DNA of 64,000 nucleotides from Paraglaciecola arctica BSs20135 (GTDB lineage Bacteria; Pseudomonadota; Gammaproteobacteria; Enterobacterales; Alteromonadaceae), in contig NZ_BAEO01000027.1 of the NCBI RefSeq assembly GCF_000314995.1, forward strand, positions 113,733 through 177,732, read 5' to 3'. The translations under genes were made by a program, and so were the position numbers. Of this stretch, positions 53,413 to 64,000 are shown in pieces; the stretch's first letter is position 1, and each line of letters begins with the position of its first letter. A model generated the notes under the pieces. It made no database searches. It was given only the letters and a program-made list of their open reading frames with translations, and had not been told where the DNA came from.

Positions 53413-54528
53413 TTATACCGAGTCACTGGTGACACGGTTTTTACCTAAACCTTTTGATTCTAATAATATTTTCTCTGCACTTTCGATAAATTTATTTGCT
53501 TGTTGTTGCCGATATTGGGTATGCCCAATACTAACAGTGACACTTTTGCCTACATAAGAAAAATCATGTGACTCAATAATTGTACGTATACGCTTAGCAA
53601 CTTCAATCGATTGGGCTGCGTCAGTCTCCAATAACAATACATTGAACTCGCCACTATTATATCGACTGATCACATCGTTTTCCCTTTGATGTGATTTAAT
53701 TAGATTGGCTACTTCAACTAATACCTGGTCGCCCACATCATGACCTAAAGTTTCATTTATCTGCTTTAAATCATCTACATTAATTAGTAACAATCCCATA
53801 GGACGGTTGTAACGCCTAGCTCGGGTTATTTCACTGTCTAAAAATTGCAGAAAATGTTTGCGGTTATATATGCCAGTGAGTGGGTCAATATTTGACATCT
53901 CAATCAACAATTGATTTTTTTTCCGTAATTCTTCGATCGTTAAAAATAGTTCGACTCTAGACTTTTCAGTTAGTCTCGCTATAACAGCACTCGCTAATAC
54001 AACAGTAAAACAAATCATAATAGGGGAGGTGGCTTGCTGCAACGGTACGTTGTAAAACACCCCGAGACTGAATAACGTCCAACAACTGGCAAGTAATACC
54101 AGTAGCGCTAAGTAATGGCCTTGTAACATCACAGAAATAACAAACATGCCGATGACAAAAGGCACCGGCCCACCTTCTTGTGTTACTCCTATTACACCTA
54201 AAAGAGTAAAAACTAGGGCCATAAAAAATGGATAGGCCATTTCTACTACTACTGTAAGCCACTGCAAGGCTGCGACATCGCGCATTTTTGGCAAAATTAA
54301 TAAATTTATTACTGCATAAATAATATTAAAGGAATACAACAGGGTATAAAGGATCATGGAAGCAGAGAATATTTCCATACCGAGGCGTAAATGATGAATA
54401 AGATGTAAACCAAAAACAATAATCGCCAAAACAGAAAAATAACCCACCAAAGTGAGATTGTTTTTGACGCAATGGCGTTGATAGCTTTCTACTAAATCAG
54501 CAGTTGGTTTTGGTATTATTTGGATCAT
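53413..54528 (-). CDS. Membrane GGDEF protein with degenerate active site
   Basis: This 371-residue protein has about six N-terminal helices (a MASE-like sensor region, residues 20-190) and a GGDEF domain opening at IDPLTGIYNRKHFLQFLDSE. The catalytic motif is RYNSGEF instead of RYGGDEF, so the first three residues of GGDEF are changed. The inhibitory I-site RxxD (REND) five residues upstream is kept. It may therefore bind c-di-GMP as a sensor rather than make it; that is inference. Confidence 0.85.
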   Translation of the reverse strand: MIQIIPKPTADLVESYQRHCVKNNLTLVGYFSVLAIIVFGLHLIHHLRLGMEIFSASMILYTLLYSFNIIYAVINLLILPKMRDVAALQWLTVVVEMAYPFFMALVFTLLGVIGVTQEGGPVPFVIGMFVISVMLQGHYLALLVLLASCWTLFSLGVFYNVPLQQATSPIMICFTVVLASAVIARLTEKSRVELFLTIEELRKKNQLLIEMSNIDPLTGIYNRKHFLQFLDSEITRARRYNRPMGLLLINVDDLKQINETLGHDVGDQVLVEVANLIKSHQRENDVISRYNSGEFNVLLLETDAAQSIEVAKRIRTIIESHDFSYVGKSVTVSIGHTQYRQQQANKFIESAEKILLESKGLGKNRVTSDSV

Positions 54529-54598
54529 AAATTCAATTATTTCCTACCTTGAATTTTCATATACCTTTTATACAGTGTGTGCTGTGAAAATGTCCAAT

Positions 54599-55573
54599 CT
54601 ATGCTCGACTATTTTCAAAAGCAATGACTTGGTCAATCTTAGAGCAACTAAATGCAAGCATTAATAGTCTATCAATGCCTAGTGCCACACCAGCACATGC
54701 CGGTAGTCCAAAATTTATTGCTGCTAGAAAGTTTTGATCTATGGGCATCATCTCTAGGCCTTTACTTTGACGTTTAATATTATCTTCTTCAAAACGTCTA
54801 AGTTGTTCTGCCCCATCGGTTAATTCATGAAACCCATTTGCCAATTCTGTGCCTTGAAAATACAACTCAATGCGTTCGGCTACTAAGGGATTTGCAGAGC
54901 TTATTTTTGCTAAGGCGGCTTGGCTAGCGGGAAAGTCCATAACAAAGCATGGGCGGTTTTGGCCAATATGGGGCTCTACGTGTTGGCTAAACAACAGCAT
55001 AAGCAAAGTATCTTTATTGTTTTCAGTGGCGGCTAGTTCTGCATAGCCATAGCGGTTAGCCAAAGTTTTCAGATCAGCCAGAGTGGCTGTTAAGGGGTCA
55101 CATTGCAGATGTTGTTTGAATATATCTTGGTAAGTAACTCGTTCAGCCTTATCACAGCCCAAAATCAATTGAATAAGTTCATCAATTTCTGTCATTAACT
55201 GTAAATGATTAAAGCCCGGTCTATACCACTCGAGCATAGTAAATTCCGGATTATGAAATTGCCCTGTTTCTTCGTTTCTAAAAGATTTACAGATTTGATA
55301 AATTGCACCGCTACCAGCACAAAGAAGCCTTTTCATGGCAAACTCAGGAGAAGTTTGTAAATACAAAGTGCATGGGTGCGGCGTAAAGGGGTGATTAAAT
55401 TGCGTCGAAAAGGAATGTAAATGTTCATCTGTGACTGTGGCATGGCATAAAGCCGGTGTGTCTACTTCAAACACATCACGCTCAGCAAAAAAGTGTCTGA
55501 TTTTTTGCAGCACCAAAGCACGTTGTTTTAATACTTCAATCGAGGCACTGGGGCGCCAGTTGTCTGTTCCCAT
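54599..55573 (-). CDS. epmA: EF-P lysine ligase EpmA
   Basis: EpmA (324 aa; PoxA/GenX) attaches (R)-beta-lysine to Lys34 of EF-P. It is a class II aminoacyl-tRNA synthetase-like core without an anticodon domain: motif 2 in [24 protein letters not shown] and motif 3 in [12 protein letters not shown]. It lies downstream of efp behind a terminator; epmB is the divergent gene. The set is complete. Confidence 0.95.
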   Translation of the reverse strand: MGTDNWRPSASIEVLKQRALVLQKIRHFFAERDVFEVDTPALCHATVTDEHLHSFSTQFNHPFTPHPCTLYLQTSPEFAMKRLLCAGSGAIYQICKSFRNEETGQFHNPEFTMLEWYRPGFNHLQLMTEIDELIQLILGCDKAERVTYQDIFKQHLQCDPLTATLADLKTLANRYGYAELAATENNKDTLLMLLFSQHVEPHIGQNRPCFVMDFPASQAALAKISSANPLVAERIELYFQGTELANGFHELTDGAEQLRRFEEDNIKRQSKGLEMMPIDQNFLAAINFGLPACAGVALGIDRLLMLAFSCSKIDQVIAFENSRA

Positions 55574-55598
55574 TGGGATCCCGTTTTTAAATAATAAA

Positions 55599-55620
55599 AA
55601 AGCCCACCAAAGTGGGCTTT
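55599..55620 (-). terminator. Terminator after efp
   Basis: AAAGCCCAC / GTGGGCTTT stem followed by TTTTATTATT on the minus strand, between efp and epmA. Confidence 0.88.
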
Positions 55621-55640
55621 CTACAATATGACAATATTAA

Positions 55641-56210
55641 CTATTTTTGTGCTCGAGACACGTATTCGCCACTACGAGTATCCACTCTAACCACTTCGCC
55701 TGTTTGTACAAATAAAGGTACTCTAACTATGGCGCCAGAAGATAAAGTTGCTGGTTTTCCACCTGTTCCGGCAGTATCACCTTTAAGACCAGGGTCAGTT
55801 TCTGTAATTTCTAATTCAACAAAATTAGCAGGTTGCACCACAATAGGGGCGCCGTTCCAAAGGGTAATGGTGCAAGTGTCGTTTTCAACTAACCATTTTA
55901 CATTTTCACCTACGGCTTTTTCATCTGCGGCAATTTGTTCAAATGTTTCGTTATTCATGAAATGCCAGAATTCGCCATCTGTGTACAAATAGGCCAGCTC
56001 AGTATCTATTACGTCAGCCCCTTCTACTGAATCACCGGATTTGAAGGTTTTCTCAATTACTTTTCCTGAAATTAGTTTGCGAATTTTAACCCGACTAAAG
56101 GCTTGGCCCTTACCCGGTTTAACAAATTCATTTTCAAGAATGTTGCAAGGTTCGCCGTCGAGCATTATCTTAAGGCCCGATTTAAACTCATTTGTGCTGA
56201 AATTTGCCAT
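55641..56210 (-). CDS. efp: Elongation factor P
   Basis: EF-P (189 aa) relieves ribosome stalling at polyproline. The modification lysine is in [11 protein letters not shown], and the domain II/III sequence ([22 protein letters not shown] segment, [17 protein letters not shown]) is typical. ATG at 56210, after GGGGAC, fits the family start ([14 protein letters not shown]); the frame open further upstream overlaps epmB and is not used. Confidence 0.96.
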   Translation of the reverse strand: MANFSTNEFKSGLKIMLDGEPCNILENEFVKPGKGQAFSRVKIRKLISGKVIEKTFKSGDSVEGADVIDTELAYLYTDGEFWHFMNNETFEQIAADEKAVGENVKWLVENDTCTITLWNGAPIVVQPANFVELEITETDPGLKGDTAGTGGKPATLSSGAIVRVPLFVQTGEVVRVDTRSGEYVSRAQK

Positions 56211-56244
56211 GTGTCCCCATAATATAACTATGCTGAGTCTGTAA

Positions 56245-57270
56245 TTGTCGCGAATAATACCTAAAAAACTGCTGTCTGTAGAGAACAACTGGCAAAAAGA
56301 ACTGGCAATGTGCTTTTCTGATCCTGTTTCCTTGCTTAAATATCTGGAATTACCCCTAGAAAATTTCGCTGAAGACATCAAAGCACGGCAACTATTCCCG
56401 ATGCGTGTGCCACGGCCTTTTGCCGCCAAAATGAAAAAAGGTGACCCTCTTGACCCTTTATTTATGCAGGTGTTTACTAGACGCGAAGAATTTAAATTAA
56501 CACCAGGATTCTCCACTGACCCGTTGCAAGAGCAAAATAATCAGCAACCAGGAATTTTACACAAGTACCACAATCGTTTGTTGTTGTTGGTAAGGGGCGG
56601 TTGCGCGGTAAATTGTCGTTATTGTTTTAGAAGGCATTTTCCCTACAGTGAAAATCATTTAAATAAAAAGCAGTGGCAACAAGCCTTAGATTATATTGCT
56701 GCCAATCCACAGCTCGACGAAGTCATTTATTCAGGTGGCGATCCGCTTATGGCTAAGGATGATTTTTTGGCCTGGTTAACCACTCAAATTGAAGCAATCC
56801 CACATATCAAACGATTACGTATTCACACCCGTTTGCCAGTGGTCATCCCTTCTAGGATCACACCTGAATTAATTGCTTGGTTTACCCAATCTCGCTTGAA
56901 ACCCGTGATGGTGTTGCATGTTAATCATGCCAATGAAATCGATAATGCGCTAGCAGAGTCAATGCAAAAGTTAAAACAGGCGGGTGTAACATTACTCAAT
57001 CAGGCTGTGTTGCTTAAAGGGATAAATGACACTGCAGAACAACAAATTGCCTTAAATGAAGCTTTGTTTGAAATAGGAGTGATGCCTTATTACTTACATG
57101 TTTTAGATAAGGTACAAGGGGCAGAACATTTTGACTTGGCTGACAGCAAAGCAATAGAACTGATGGCAGAATTGATAAAGCGTCAGCCAGGTTACCTGGT
57201 TCCCAAACTCGTTAGAGAAATAGGTGGCCAGCCCGGCAAAACGCCACTTGATTTACAACTTCATCCATAG
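56245..57270 (+). CDS. epmB: EF-P lysine 2,3-aminomutase EpmB
   Basis: EpmB (341 aa) is a radical-SAM, PLP enzyme that makes (R)-beta-lysine for EF-P modification. The radical-SAM cluster is in [17 protein letters not shown], followed by [15 protein letters not shown]; the PLP lysine region is near the C-terminus ([15 protein letters not shown]). TTG at 56245 is the likely start. Divergent from efp with 34 bases between starts. Confidence 0.95.
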   Translation: MSRIIPKKLLSVENNWQKELAMCFSDPVSLLKYLELPLENFAEDIKARQLFPMRVPRPFAAKMKKGDPLDPLFMQVFTRREEFKLTPGFSTDPLQEQNNQQPGILHKYHNRLLLLVRGGCAVNCRYCFRRHFPYSENHLNKKQWQQALDYIAANPQLDEVIYSGGDPLMAKDDFLAWLTTQIEAIPHIKRLRIHTRLPVVIPSRITPELIAWFTQSRLKPVMVLHVNHANEIDNALAESMQKLKQAGVTLLNQAVLLKGINDTAEQQIALNEALFEIGVMPYYLHVLDKVQGAEHFDLADSKAIELMAELIKRQPGYLVPKLVREIGGQPGKTPLDLQLHP

Positions 57271-57298
57271 GGTAGCTATAAAAGGCATCCCATTGCTA

Positions 57299-57484
57299 TT
57301 AGGCAAAGGTGTCGACACGTGACCCAATTGCTGCATTAGCAGACGAAACTTTAGGTGCCTCTGCCGCCTCTAGTAAGTCCAATGTCGCTTGACCCTCTAC
57401 TTTTTGCTGTGATTTTGCAAGTTGTAGAGACTTTATTTCAAGCGTCGAACCAACCGACGAGTGACTTGCTCCTGAAATATCCAT
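57299..57484 (-). CDS. Small YjfB-like (putative motility) protein
   Basis: This 61-residue protein matches the short YjfB family pattern: an initial MDIS, a helix with LQLAKSQQKVEGQATLDLLE and a small-residue C-terminus (GSRVDTFA). ATG at 57484 follows GGAGC. The family is annotated as motility-related with no proven function. Confidence 0.6.
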   Translation of the reverse strand: MDISGASHSSVGSTLEIKSLQLAKSQQKVEGQATLDLLEAAEAPKVSSANAAIGSRVDTFA

Positions 57485-57576
57485 ACAGTGCTCCTTATTA
57501 CTTGTAGCAGAGTACAAAAACGGGCAAGATCGCCCGCATCAAATCTATATCGACAACCTTAAGTAAAACTTTAGTT

Positions 57577-57885
57577 ATGCAAACAATCATTCAAAGCCTC
57601 AGCGAAAACGTACAACTTATTTATAGAAAATCTATCGATGCCGATCAAGTCATTAGCCGTTTACAACATGATGGAAAGGGTAAATTTAGCGCTGTTTTTG
57701 CTAAAGACGCAGGTTTTACTACCAGCAGTCGCTTATTCAAACCCTATGTGCAAGAACTAGCGAATGAAGTACTGTCCTTAGAAAAACTAGATGAAGCAGC
57801 TGTAAAAGCACAACTACCCAATTTGGTAAAAAAAATGGAACTGTTACTAAAAACCCTTAATCAATTGCAAAAAACTGCTCGTTAA
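57577..57885 (+). CDS. Hypothetical helical protein
   Basis: This 102-residue protein has no recognised domain. The C-terminal half is strongly helical (ELANEVLSLEKLDEAAVKAQ, LVKKMELLLKTLNQLQKTAR). Codon use and clean stop support a real gene. Convergent with the long gene at 57905. Confidence 0.6.
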   Translation: MQTIIQSLSENVQLIYRKSIDADQVISRLQHDGKGKFSAVFAKDAGFTTSSRLFKPYVQELANEVLSLEKLDEAAVKAQLPNLVKKMELLLKTLNQLQKTAR

Positions 57886-57904
57886 TTCTAAAAAATTTTT
57901 GTAT

Positions 57905-59191
57905 TTAACGTGCCTGATGTATAGGTAAATCAGCAATTCTTTGGTTGATGCTTTGCACCATTTTTAGGTATTCGGGGCTATCAACTTCAGTAAATTTTTG
58001 ACTAAATCCACCTTTGCTTAAGCCTTCAGGTAAACCCTCAATGCTTGGGAAAAAGAGATGTTCATCTGGCTCTCCGGCTAATATATTTTGTACCGAGACG
58101 GCGCTGGATGCGCTGGTGGCAGCAATAGCAAATTCTACCCCAGCAAAATCAGCTGCTAAGTCAACAAAGCTATAGCCACTGCCATCGTTGCTTCTATCCA
58201 TCAACTCTTTGAATTCGCCAATCGCTATACTCAGGCCTTGTTCTGATAATATTTTAATGGCGGCAGAAAAAATAAAATGCTGGTTTAAGTCTGTTCGATG
58301 CGCCAAGGTTGGCATAGCATTAGGCATTGCCGCCCTACCTTTTTTAGGCTGCACGTCACCCACTAAATTAGCAAATCTATGGTGTCCTGCAAATATTGCC
58401 AGAGCCATAATTGCGGCTTCGTTTTCTTTAGGGGCAGTCTCATAATTAGAGCGTCTTTTTGCTTTGCTAAACACTGGGCCAATATATTTAGCTAAGGACT
58501 GTGGTGATGACCTTTTAGCCACACCTAATAAAGACAGATGTTTCAAATAATAAGCGGTTCTAAAGCGCATTTCCTCATCACTGTTGCCACCTACACCTTG
58601 TTTGACATCATTGAGTTCTTTGAGAAATTGAGCCAGAGGAAGTACAGATAACTGTATCTGACGTTCAGACATAGATACTGATTCTACTTGTTGCACAAAT
58701 TGACTAGCGATATCGCTATTAGTGTACCAATTAGCCAAGTAGATAAGGGTGCTCAATGCAAAATTACCAGGTACTTTAATAGCCCCTAGTTTCACGTGGC
58801 TGACTTTAATCCCAGGGCCTGGTAACAATAAAACATCAATATTCAGATATTGGCCAATTGGATTTTTCGGTAGCTGATAGCTTGCCAAAATGCTGGTGGA
58901 GTTAGCTGTGATATGTACTTGGCCATTAATTTGACCATGGGCGCGCTGCGCAAAGCCCACTAAGCTGTTTAACTGATCTTGGCTAATAGTGATAGTCTGT
59001 CTGTGAGTTCTATTCTTTACGCTATCACTGAGTTGCTTCATCAGCTTTTTAACTGATTCTGCTTGGTTGACTTGTTCACCGCTACGGGTAACAACTGTAG
59101 GGTTTGATTCGATTGCAGTGACCAAAAGGCCTACAACAGCAATACCTATCAACAGTAATAAAAATCCAATATATTTAAATAGCTTAGCCAA
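57905..59191 (-). CDS. Hypothetical membrane-anchored protein
   Basis: This 428-residue protein has one N-terminal helix (YIGFLLLLIGIAVVGLLVTAI) and a large periplasmic part. I recognise no domain; the central GRAAMPNAMPTLAHRTDLNQ and the FDLAADFAGVEFA-like end (SFVDLAADFAGVEF) look like conserved segments of an Alteromonadales protein family. It is followed downstream only by a convergent gene and is co-directional with parE upstream (53-base gap). Confidence 0.6.
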   Translation of the reverse strand: MAKLFKYIGFLLLLIGIAVVGLLVTAIESNPTVVTRSGEQVNQAESVKKLMKQLSDSVKNRTHRQTITISQDQLNSLVGFAQRAHGQINGQVHITANSTSILASYQLPKNPIGQYLNIDVLLLPGPGIKVSHVKLGAIKVPGNFALSTLIYLANWYTNSDIASQFVQQVESVSMSERQIQLSVLPLAQFLKELNDVKQGVGGNSDEEMRFRTAYYLKHLSLLGVAKRSSPQSLAKYIGPVFSKAKRRSNYETAPKENEAAIMALAIFAGHHRFANLVGDVQPKKGRAAMPNAMPTLAHRTDLNQHFIFSAAIKILSEQGLSIAIGEFKELMDRSNDGSGYSFVDLAADFAGVEFAIAATSASSAVSVQNILAGEPDEHLFFPSIEGLPEGLSKGGFSQKFTEVDSPEYLKMVQSINQRIADLPIHQAR

Positions 59192-59244
59192 GTTTTGTTC
59201 CCTTAAAGCTTGGGGATTGATGTCTAACTATAAAAGGCAAATAG

Positions 59245-61143
<1,899 letters not shown>

Positions 61144-61234
61144 TCAGAGCTCTTATTATTCGATTGGTGGTTGTATGGGGGTGCCCACAACCTAAAGTAT
61201 GTGCTATCAAGAAACATGTTATACCAAGCTTCAA

Positions 61235-61813
61235 TTAGTCTTGCAGTAGAAACCTAAAAATATCTGGTAAGAATCGCTGAAAATCCTGAAAACTATGATC
61301 TCCACCTTGTTCTATGGTTACTTTATAATCTTGGTATTTAGTTTCTGCTTGACGATAGTCCAAGGTTTCGTCTGCAGTTTGTAATAACACCCAATAATCT
61401 GACTTGGGATCCAAAGTGGGTGTGTCTAATTGTCGAAGTTCTTCAATATGACTGTTTTCTAGCAAGAAAGGTTGCCCAGTATAGGGATTGATATGTTCAC
61501 CCAAAAAGTCACCTAACAATTCAAAAGGGCGCACAGCAGGGTTGATCAACACGGCTTTTCCAGAATATTTTTCCACCATATAAGTGGACAAGAAACCACC
61601 CAGTGAACTGCCAATAAAACGTAATTTTTTACCTTTATGTTTAGCAATACATAGCTCGATATTCTTGACTGCTTCATGAGGGTAGTTAGCAAGCTGCGGT
61701 ATTTCTATTGCTAAATTTGGATAGTTAGCCCTTACAAACTCTAAAGTTTGTGTCGCTTTTTGTGACTGTGGAGAACTGAGAAATCCATGTAAATAAATAA
61801 CAACGTATTGCAC
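61235..61813 (-). CDS. yqiA: YqiA-type esterase
   Basis: This 192-residue alpha/beta hydrolase opens VVIYLHGFLSSPQSQK and has the nucleophile elbow in FIGSSLGGFLS and a catalytic histidine in GGDHSFQDF. In E. coli YqiA shows thioesterase activity towards palmitoyl-CoA. It lies eight bases after cpdA. Confidence 0.92.
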   Translation of the reverse strand: MQYVVIYLHGFLSSPQSQKATQTLEFVRANYPNLAIEIPQLANYPHEAVKNIELCIAKHKGKKLRFIGSSLGGFLSTYMVEKYSGKAVLINPAVRPFELLGDFLGEHINPYTGQPFLLENSHIEELRQLDTPTLDPKSDYWVLLQTADETLDYRQAETKYQDYKVTIEQGGDHSFQDFQRFLPDIFRFLLQD

Positions 61814-61821
61814 TATAAAAT

Positions 61822-62568
61822 TTACTCTTTGAGCCGCTGAATCGATGTGGTTATTTGACCATTTTCCAGAAGATTAATCACTCTATATCCGGGCTTTAAA
61901 TCGGTTGTTGCAAAATTTTCTTGGTTTGCAAACTGCCAACTGCTTGAGGGACAAGACATATATAAACATTGCTTTATTTGCTGTTCAATTGCCATATGGA
62001 TATGCCCATAGACGACTCCTTTTATTGCAGGATACTGGGCTACAACAGCATTAAAGTTTTGGCGATTTGTCCATTCATGTTTGTCCATCCAGCCACCACA
62101 GGAAATAGGGTGGTGATGGGTGGCAAGCAAGTGAAAAGCTTTTGGGTGTAAGTTTACATATTCAGCTAAAGTTGTCAGGCTATGTTCAGATATTTGCCCA
62201 ATAGTATCTTGAAATTGGGTGTCTAATAAATGAATATGCCAATGGTTAGGCAACTCTAATTGTGGATTATGTAACCACAGATACTCTTTAAGCACATGGG
62301 CAGCTAGTTGTGTTTGATTGTCATGGTTACCTGGAATAATGCCAACTTGGCAGTCTATTTTTGCCGCTTCAATTAAATGAGAAAAATGTTGATAACTTTT
62401 CCCAGTACCATCACCACTAATATCTCCCGTTACTAACAACACATCTGGCCGATGCACTTTAATCTCATCCAATATTGCTTCTAAGCTTCGAAATGAGTTG
62501 ATGTTGTTGTAGCCAACTTTGTGGTTATCAGCAAACAAATGACAGTCTGAAATTTGTATGACTTTCAT
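61822..62568 (-). CDS. cpdA: 3',5'-cyclic AMP phosphodiesterase
   Basis: CpdA (248 aa) hydrolyses cAMP. The calcineurin-type metal motifs are in order: SDCHLFA, GDISGDG, GNHDN, THHHPI and GHIHM. It precedes yqiA and follows yqiB by six bases, the usual order in gammaproteobacteria. Confidence 0.94.
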   Translation of the reverse strand: MKVIQISDCHLFADNHKVGYNNINSFRSLEAILDEIKVHRPDVLLVTGDISGDGTGKSYQHFSHLIEAAKIDCQVGIIPGNHDNQTQLAAHVLKEYLWLHNPQLELPNHWHIHLLDTQFQDTIGQISEHSLTTLAEYVNLHPKAFHLLATHHHPISCGGWMDKHEWTNRQNFNAVVAQYPAIKGVVYGHIHMAIEQQIKQCLYMSCPSSSWQFANQENFATTDLKPGYRVINLLENGQITTSIQRLKE

Positions 62569-62574
62569 ATTTTA

Positions 62575-63018
62575 TTAAGCTTCAGAAGAATATAGCTGGC
62601 TACTGTGGGCTAAACAAAACTGCAACCATTCAGCTAAAAACAAATTGACCATTTCTTTTTCGTTTTTCTGGTACATTTTAATATTTGGATACCGGTAGCT
62701 AGGCTGTAATGAGCCGATATTTTGCGCGCTGATCACTTCTGCCATTTTGGCATCGTGGTATAATCTCACTTGTACCTCTGGGCTCAAAAAGTCATAACTC
62801 ATTGGGCTTTTTTGTGACATTTCTAAGGTGCTGGTATAGCGGCTACATTCAATGATTTTAATGGAATAAAGCAAGCTATCGTTCACTTCAAATTGATACT
62901 GTAAATCTTCTGTGTCGCAATCAGGAAGAAGCTTTAACAAACGTCCATAATTGACTTCACACACCTTATGCATGTTGGCGACCTTAGGGACATATTTACG
63001 ACCTATCTCTTTAGTCAT
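62575..63018 (-). CDS. yqiB: DUF1249 protein YqiB
   Basis: This 147-residue protein matches DUF1249: NYGRLLKLLPDCDTEDLQYQ and PEVQVRLYHDAKMAEVISAQ are the conserved blocks. Function unknown. Its start overlaps the nudF stop by eight bases. Confidence 0.9.
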   Translation of the reverse strand: MTKEIGRKYVPKVANMHKVCEVNYGRLLKLLPDCDTEDLQYQFEVNDSLLYSIKIIECSRYTSTLEMSQKSPMSYDFLSPEVQVRLYHDAKMAEVISAQNIGSLQPSYRYPNIKMYQKNEKEMVNLFLAEWLQFCLAHSSQLYSSEA

Positions 63019-63658
63019 GTGACCATTTTTCCAATACTAGTTGTTTATTCATGGCAAACCATTGTAAAGCAATAAGTGTGGCAGCATTATCGATTTTACC
63101 TTGGTTGATCCAATCAAATGCTACTGATGTCGGTACTCTGTGCACTAAAATATCTTCATTTTCATATTCTAATCCATGCACCCCTTTGGCATCGCTGGCA
63201 TCGACTAAACCTACAAAGATATGTAAGCGTTCTGTTGTGCCACCTGGACTAGACAAGTAACTTAAGGCTTTATATAACTTTTGGATATCAAGACCTGCTT
63301 CTTCCTGGGCTTCTCGGCAGCACACATCTTCTGCTGTTTCACCTTCATCAATAATACCCGCTACTACTTCTAGTAACCATGGAGAGGTGGAGGTTGGTAG
63401 TGCACCAATACGAACTTGTTCGATCATCACAAATTCATCCAAAACTGGGTCGTATGGTAAAACCGCTATGGCGTGGCCCCGTTCAAAAATTTCTCTTTCA
63501 ACCACACCACTCCAACCACCTTTAAACAATTTATGCTTAAAAGCATACTTAACCATTTTAAAGAAACCTTGGTATAAGGTTTCTTTGCTCAATATTTCTA
63601 CATCTTCACTCGAAAATTGTTGAATATTCTGTTGTTCTTTTTGCAATTTTGTCTCCAC
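63011..63658 (-). CDS. nudF: ADP-ribose pyrophosphatase (Nudix)
   Basis: NudF (215 aa) hydrolyses ADP-ribose. The Nudix box GIIDEGETAEDVCCREAQEEAG is complete, preceded by VVAG. The start codon is GTG at 63658 or a TTG a few codons later. First gene of the nudF-yqiB-cpdA-yqiA-parE series, and divergent from the gene beginning at 63982. Confidence 0.93.
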   Translation of the reverse strand: METKLQKEQQNIQQFSSEDVEILSKETLYQGFFKMVKYAFKHKLFKGGWSGVVEREIFERGHAIAVLPYDPVLDEFVMIEQVRIGALPTSTSPWLLEVVAGIIDEGETAEDVCCREAQEEAGLDIQKLYKALSYLSSPGGTTERLHIFVGLVDASDAKGVHGLEYENEDILVHRVPTSVAFDWINQGKIDNAATLIALQWFAMNKQLVLEKWSHD

Positions 63659-63750
63659 TGACTAAAATACTCGTTTCTAAGTTACATAAGCTATCTATGA
63701 GATTAGAATTGTAAGATTAGCATAATGAAGTTTCATATGCTGGTGCACAT

Positions 63751-63806
63751 ATACCCATACGACCTCAATATGCGAGTTTCAGAACATCTCGAGATCGTAT
63801 GGGTAT
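63751..63806. repeat. Inverted repeat between nudF and the right-edge gene
   Basis: ATACCCATACGA (63751-63762) and TCGTATGGGTAT (63795-63806) are exact inverses, with further partial pairing (GAG / CTC) inside. It looks like a dispersed intergenic hairpin element, though copy number cannot be judged here. Confidence 0.65.
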
Positions 63807-63981
63807 AGGGTCTGTTAATTCATAATATTCTGTTACACTTGAGCCCTTGGTGTTACGACAAAGCATTGTTAGTTAACACTTGATTTGCTTAGACTTTACC
63901 TACACATAAAAAGTATTCGACTAGACGTAGCCTTGTGGCATACAAAACTAGACCCGGATTAGGAACCACATAGGACTTCCA

Positions 63982-64000
63982 ATGAAAAAAACATTTTTGT
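63982..64000 (+). CDS. Start of a gene cut by the window edge, by synteny probably tolC
   Basis: Only ATGAAAAAAACATTTTTGT is inside the window, coding MKKTFL, the start of a signal peptide. A divergent tolC upstream of nudF is the common arrangement in this group. The identity is inferred from position only. Confidence 0.4.

Noticed and set aside
56211..56516. N-terminal extension of EF-P
   Set aside because: The frame is open by chance opposite epmB; the conserved EF-P start is at 56210.

Overview
The window looks like a chromosome segment of a marine gammaproteobacterium of the Alteromonadales (Glaciecola/Paraglaciecola/Alteromonas-like). The evidence is a complete Na+-NQR operon with apbE and nqrM, the efp/epmA/epmB lysylation set, the conserved order nudF-yqiB-cpdA-yqiA-parE with a divergent gene start at the right edge where tolC is expected, plus rlmG, fabV and a TRAP transporter, all at moderate GC. 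This taxonomic call is inference from gene content.

Layout. 1-12.9 kb is ordinary chromosome: a queG fragment, a CheW-like protein, trmN6, a GIY-YIG gene nested in two inverted repeats, a PLP dehydratase, an exported amidohydrolase, GNATs, a metallo-hydrolase, an NhaC-type antiporter and an MFS transporter. About 14.0-36.7 kb is a mobile island of about 22.7 kb. 36.8-64 kb is again chromosome: nqrM-apbE-nqrFEDCBA, fabV, dctPQM, bolA, alkB/rlmG, ppiA, a degenerate GGDEF protein, epmA, efp, epmB, parE-yqiA-cpdA-yqiB-nudF.

The main result is that the island sits inside the chromosomal dinB gene. The first dozen codons of dinB (TTG start, good ribosome site, upstream LexA-like box) remain at 36672-36709 next to nqrM. 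The rest of the gene, from about codon 13 on, lies at 12986-14003. The island carries a complete, divergent second dinB next to its left end, which could restore Pol IV. Just inside the right end is a tyrosine-recombinase operon read away from the old dinB promoter: a roughly 383-codon recombinase broken by a frameshift, two large recombinase-like proteins (724 and 895 aa), two small proteins and a RecD-like helicase. Its organisation resembles the gamma-mobile-trio (GMT) elements. Related GTGTTCA-type motifs occur near both ends.

Island cargo: dinB with an exported DNA/RNA non-specific nuclease; a short integron-style cassette array with attC sites but no visible integron integrase, invaded by a 3'-truncated group IIC-type intron; a trypsin-like protease; a three-gene ABC-3C-type conflict system (HNH effector, middle component, DUF2326-type ATPase) overlapping an hsdM-like N-terminal stub; and a group of unrecognised plus-strand genes, one split by an in-frame amber codon. 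The island therefore looks like a defence/adaptation island whose own recombinase operon may now be read from an SOS-regulated host promoter.
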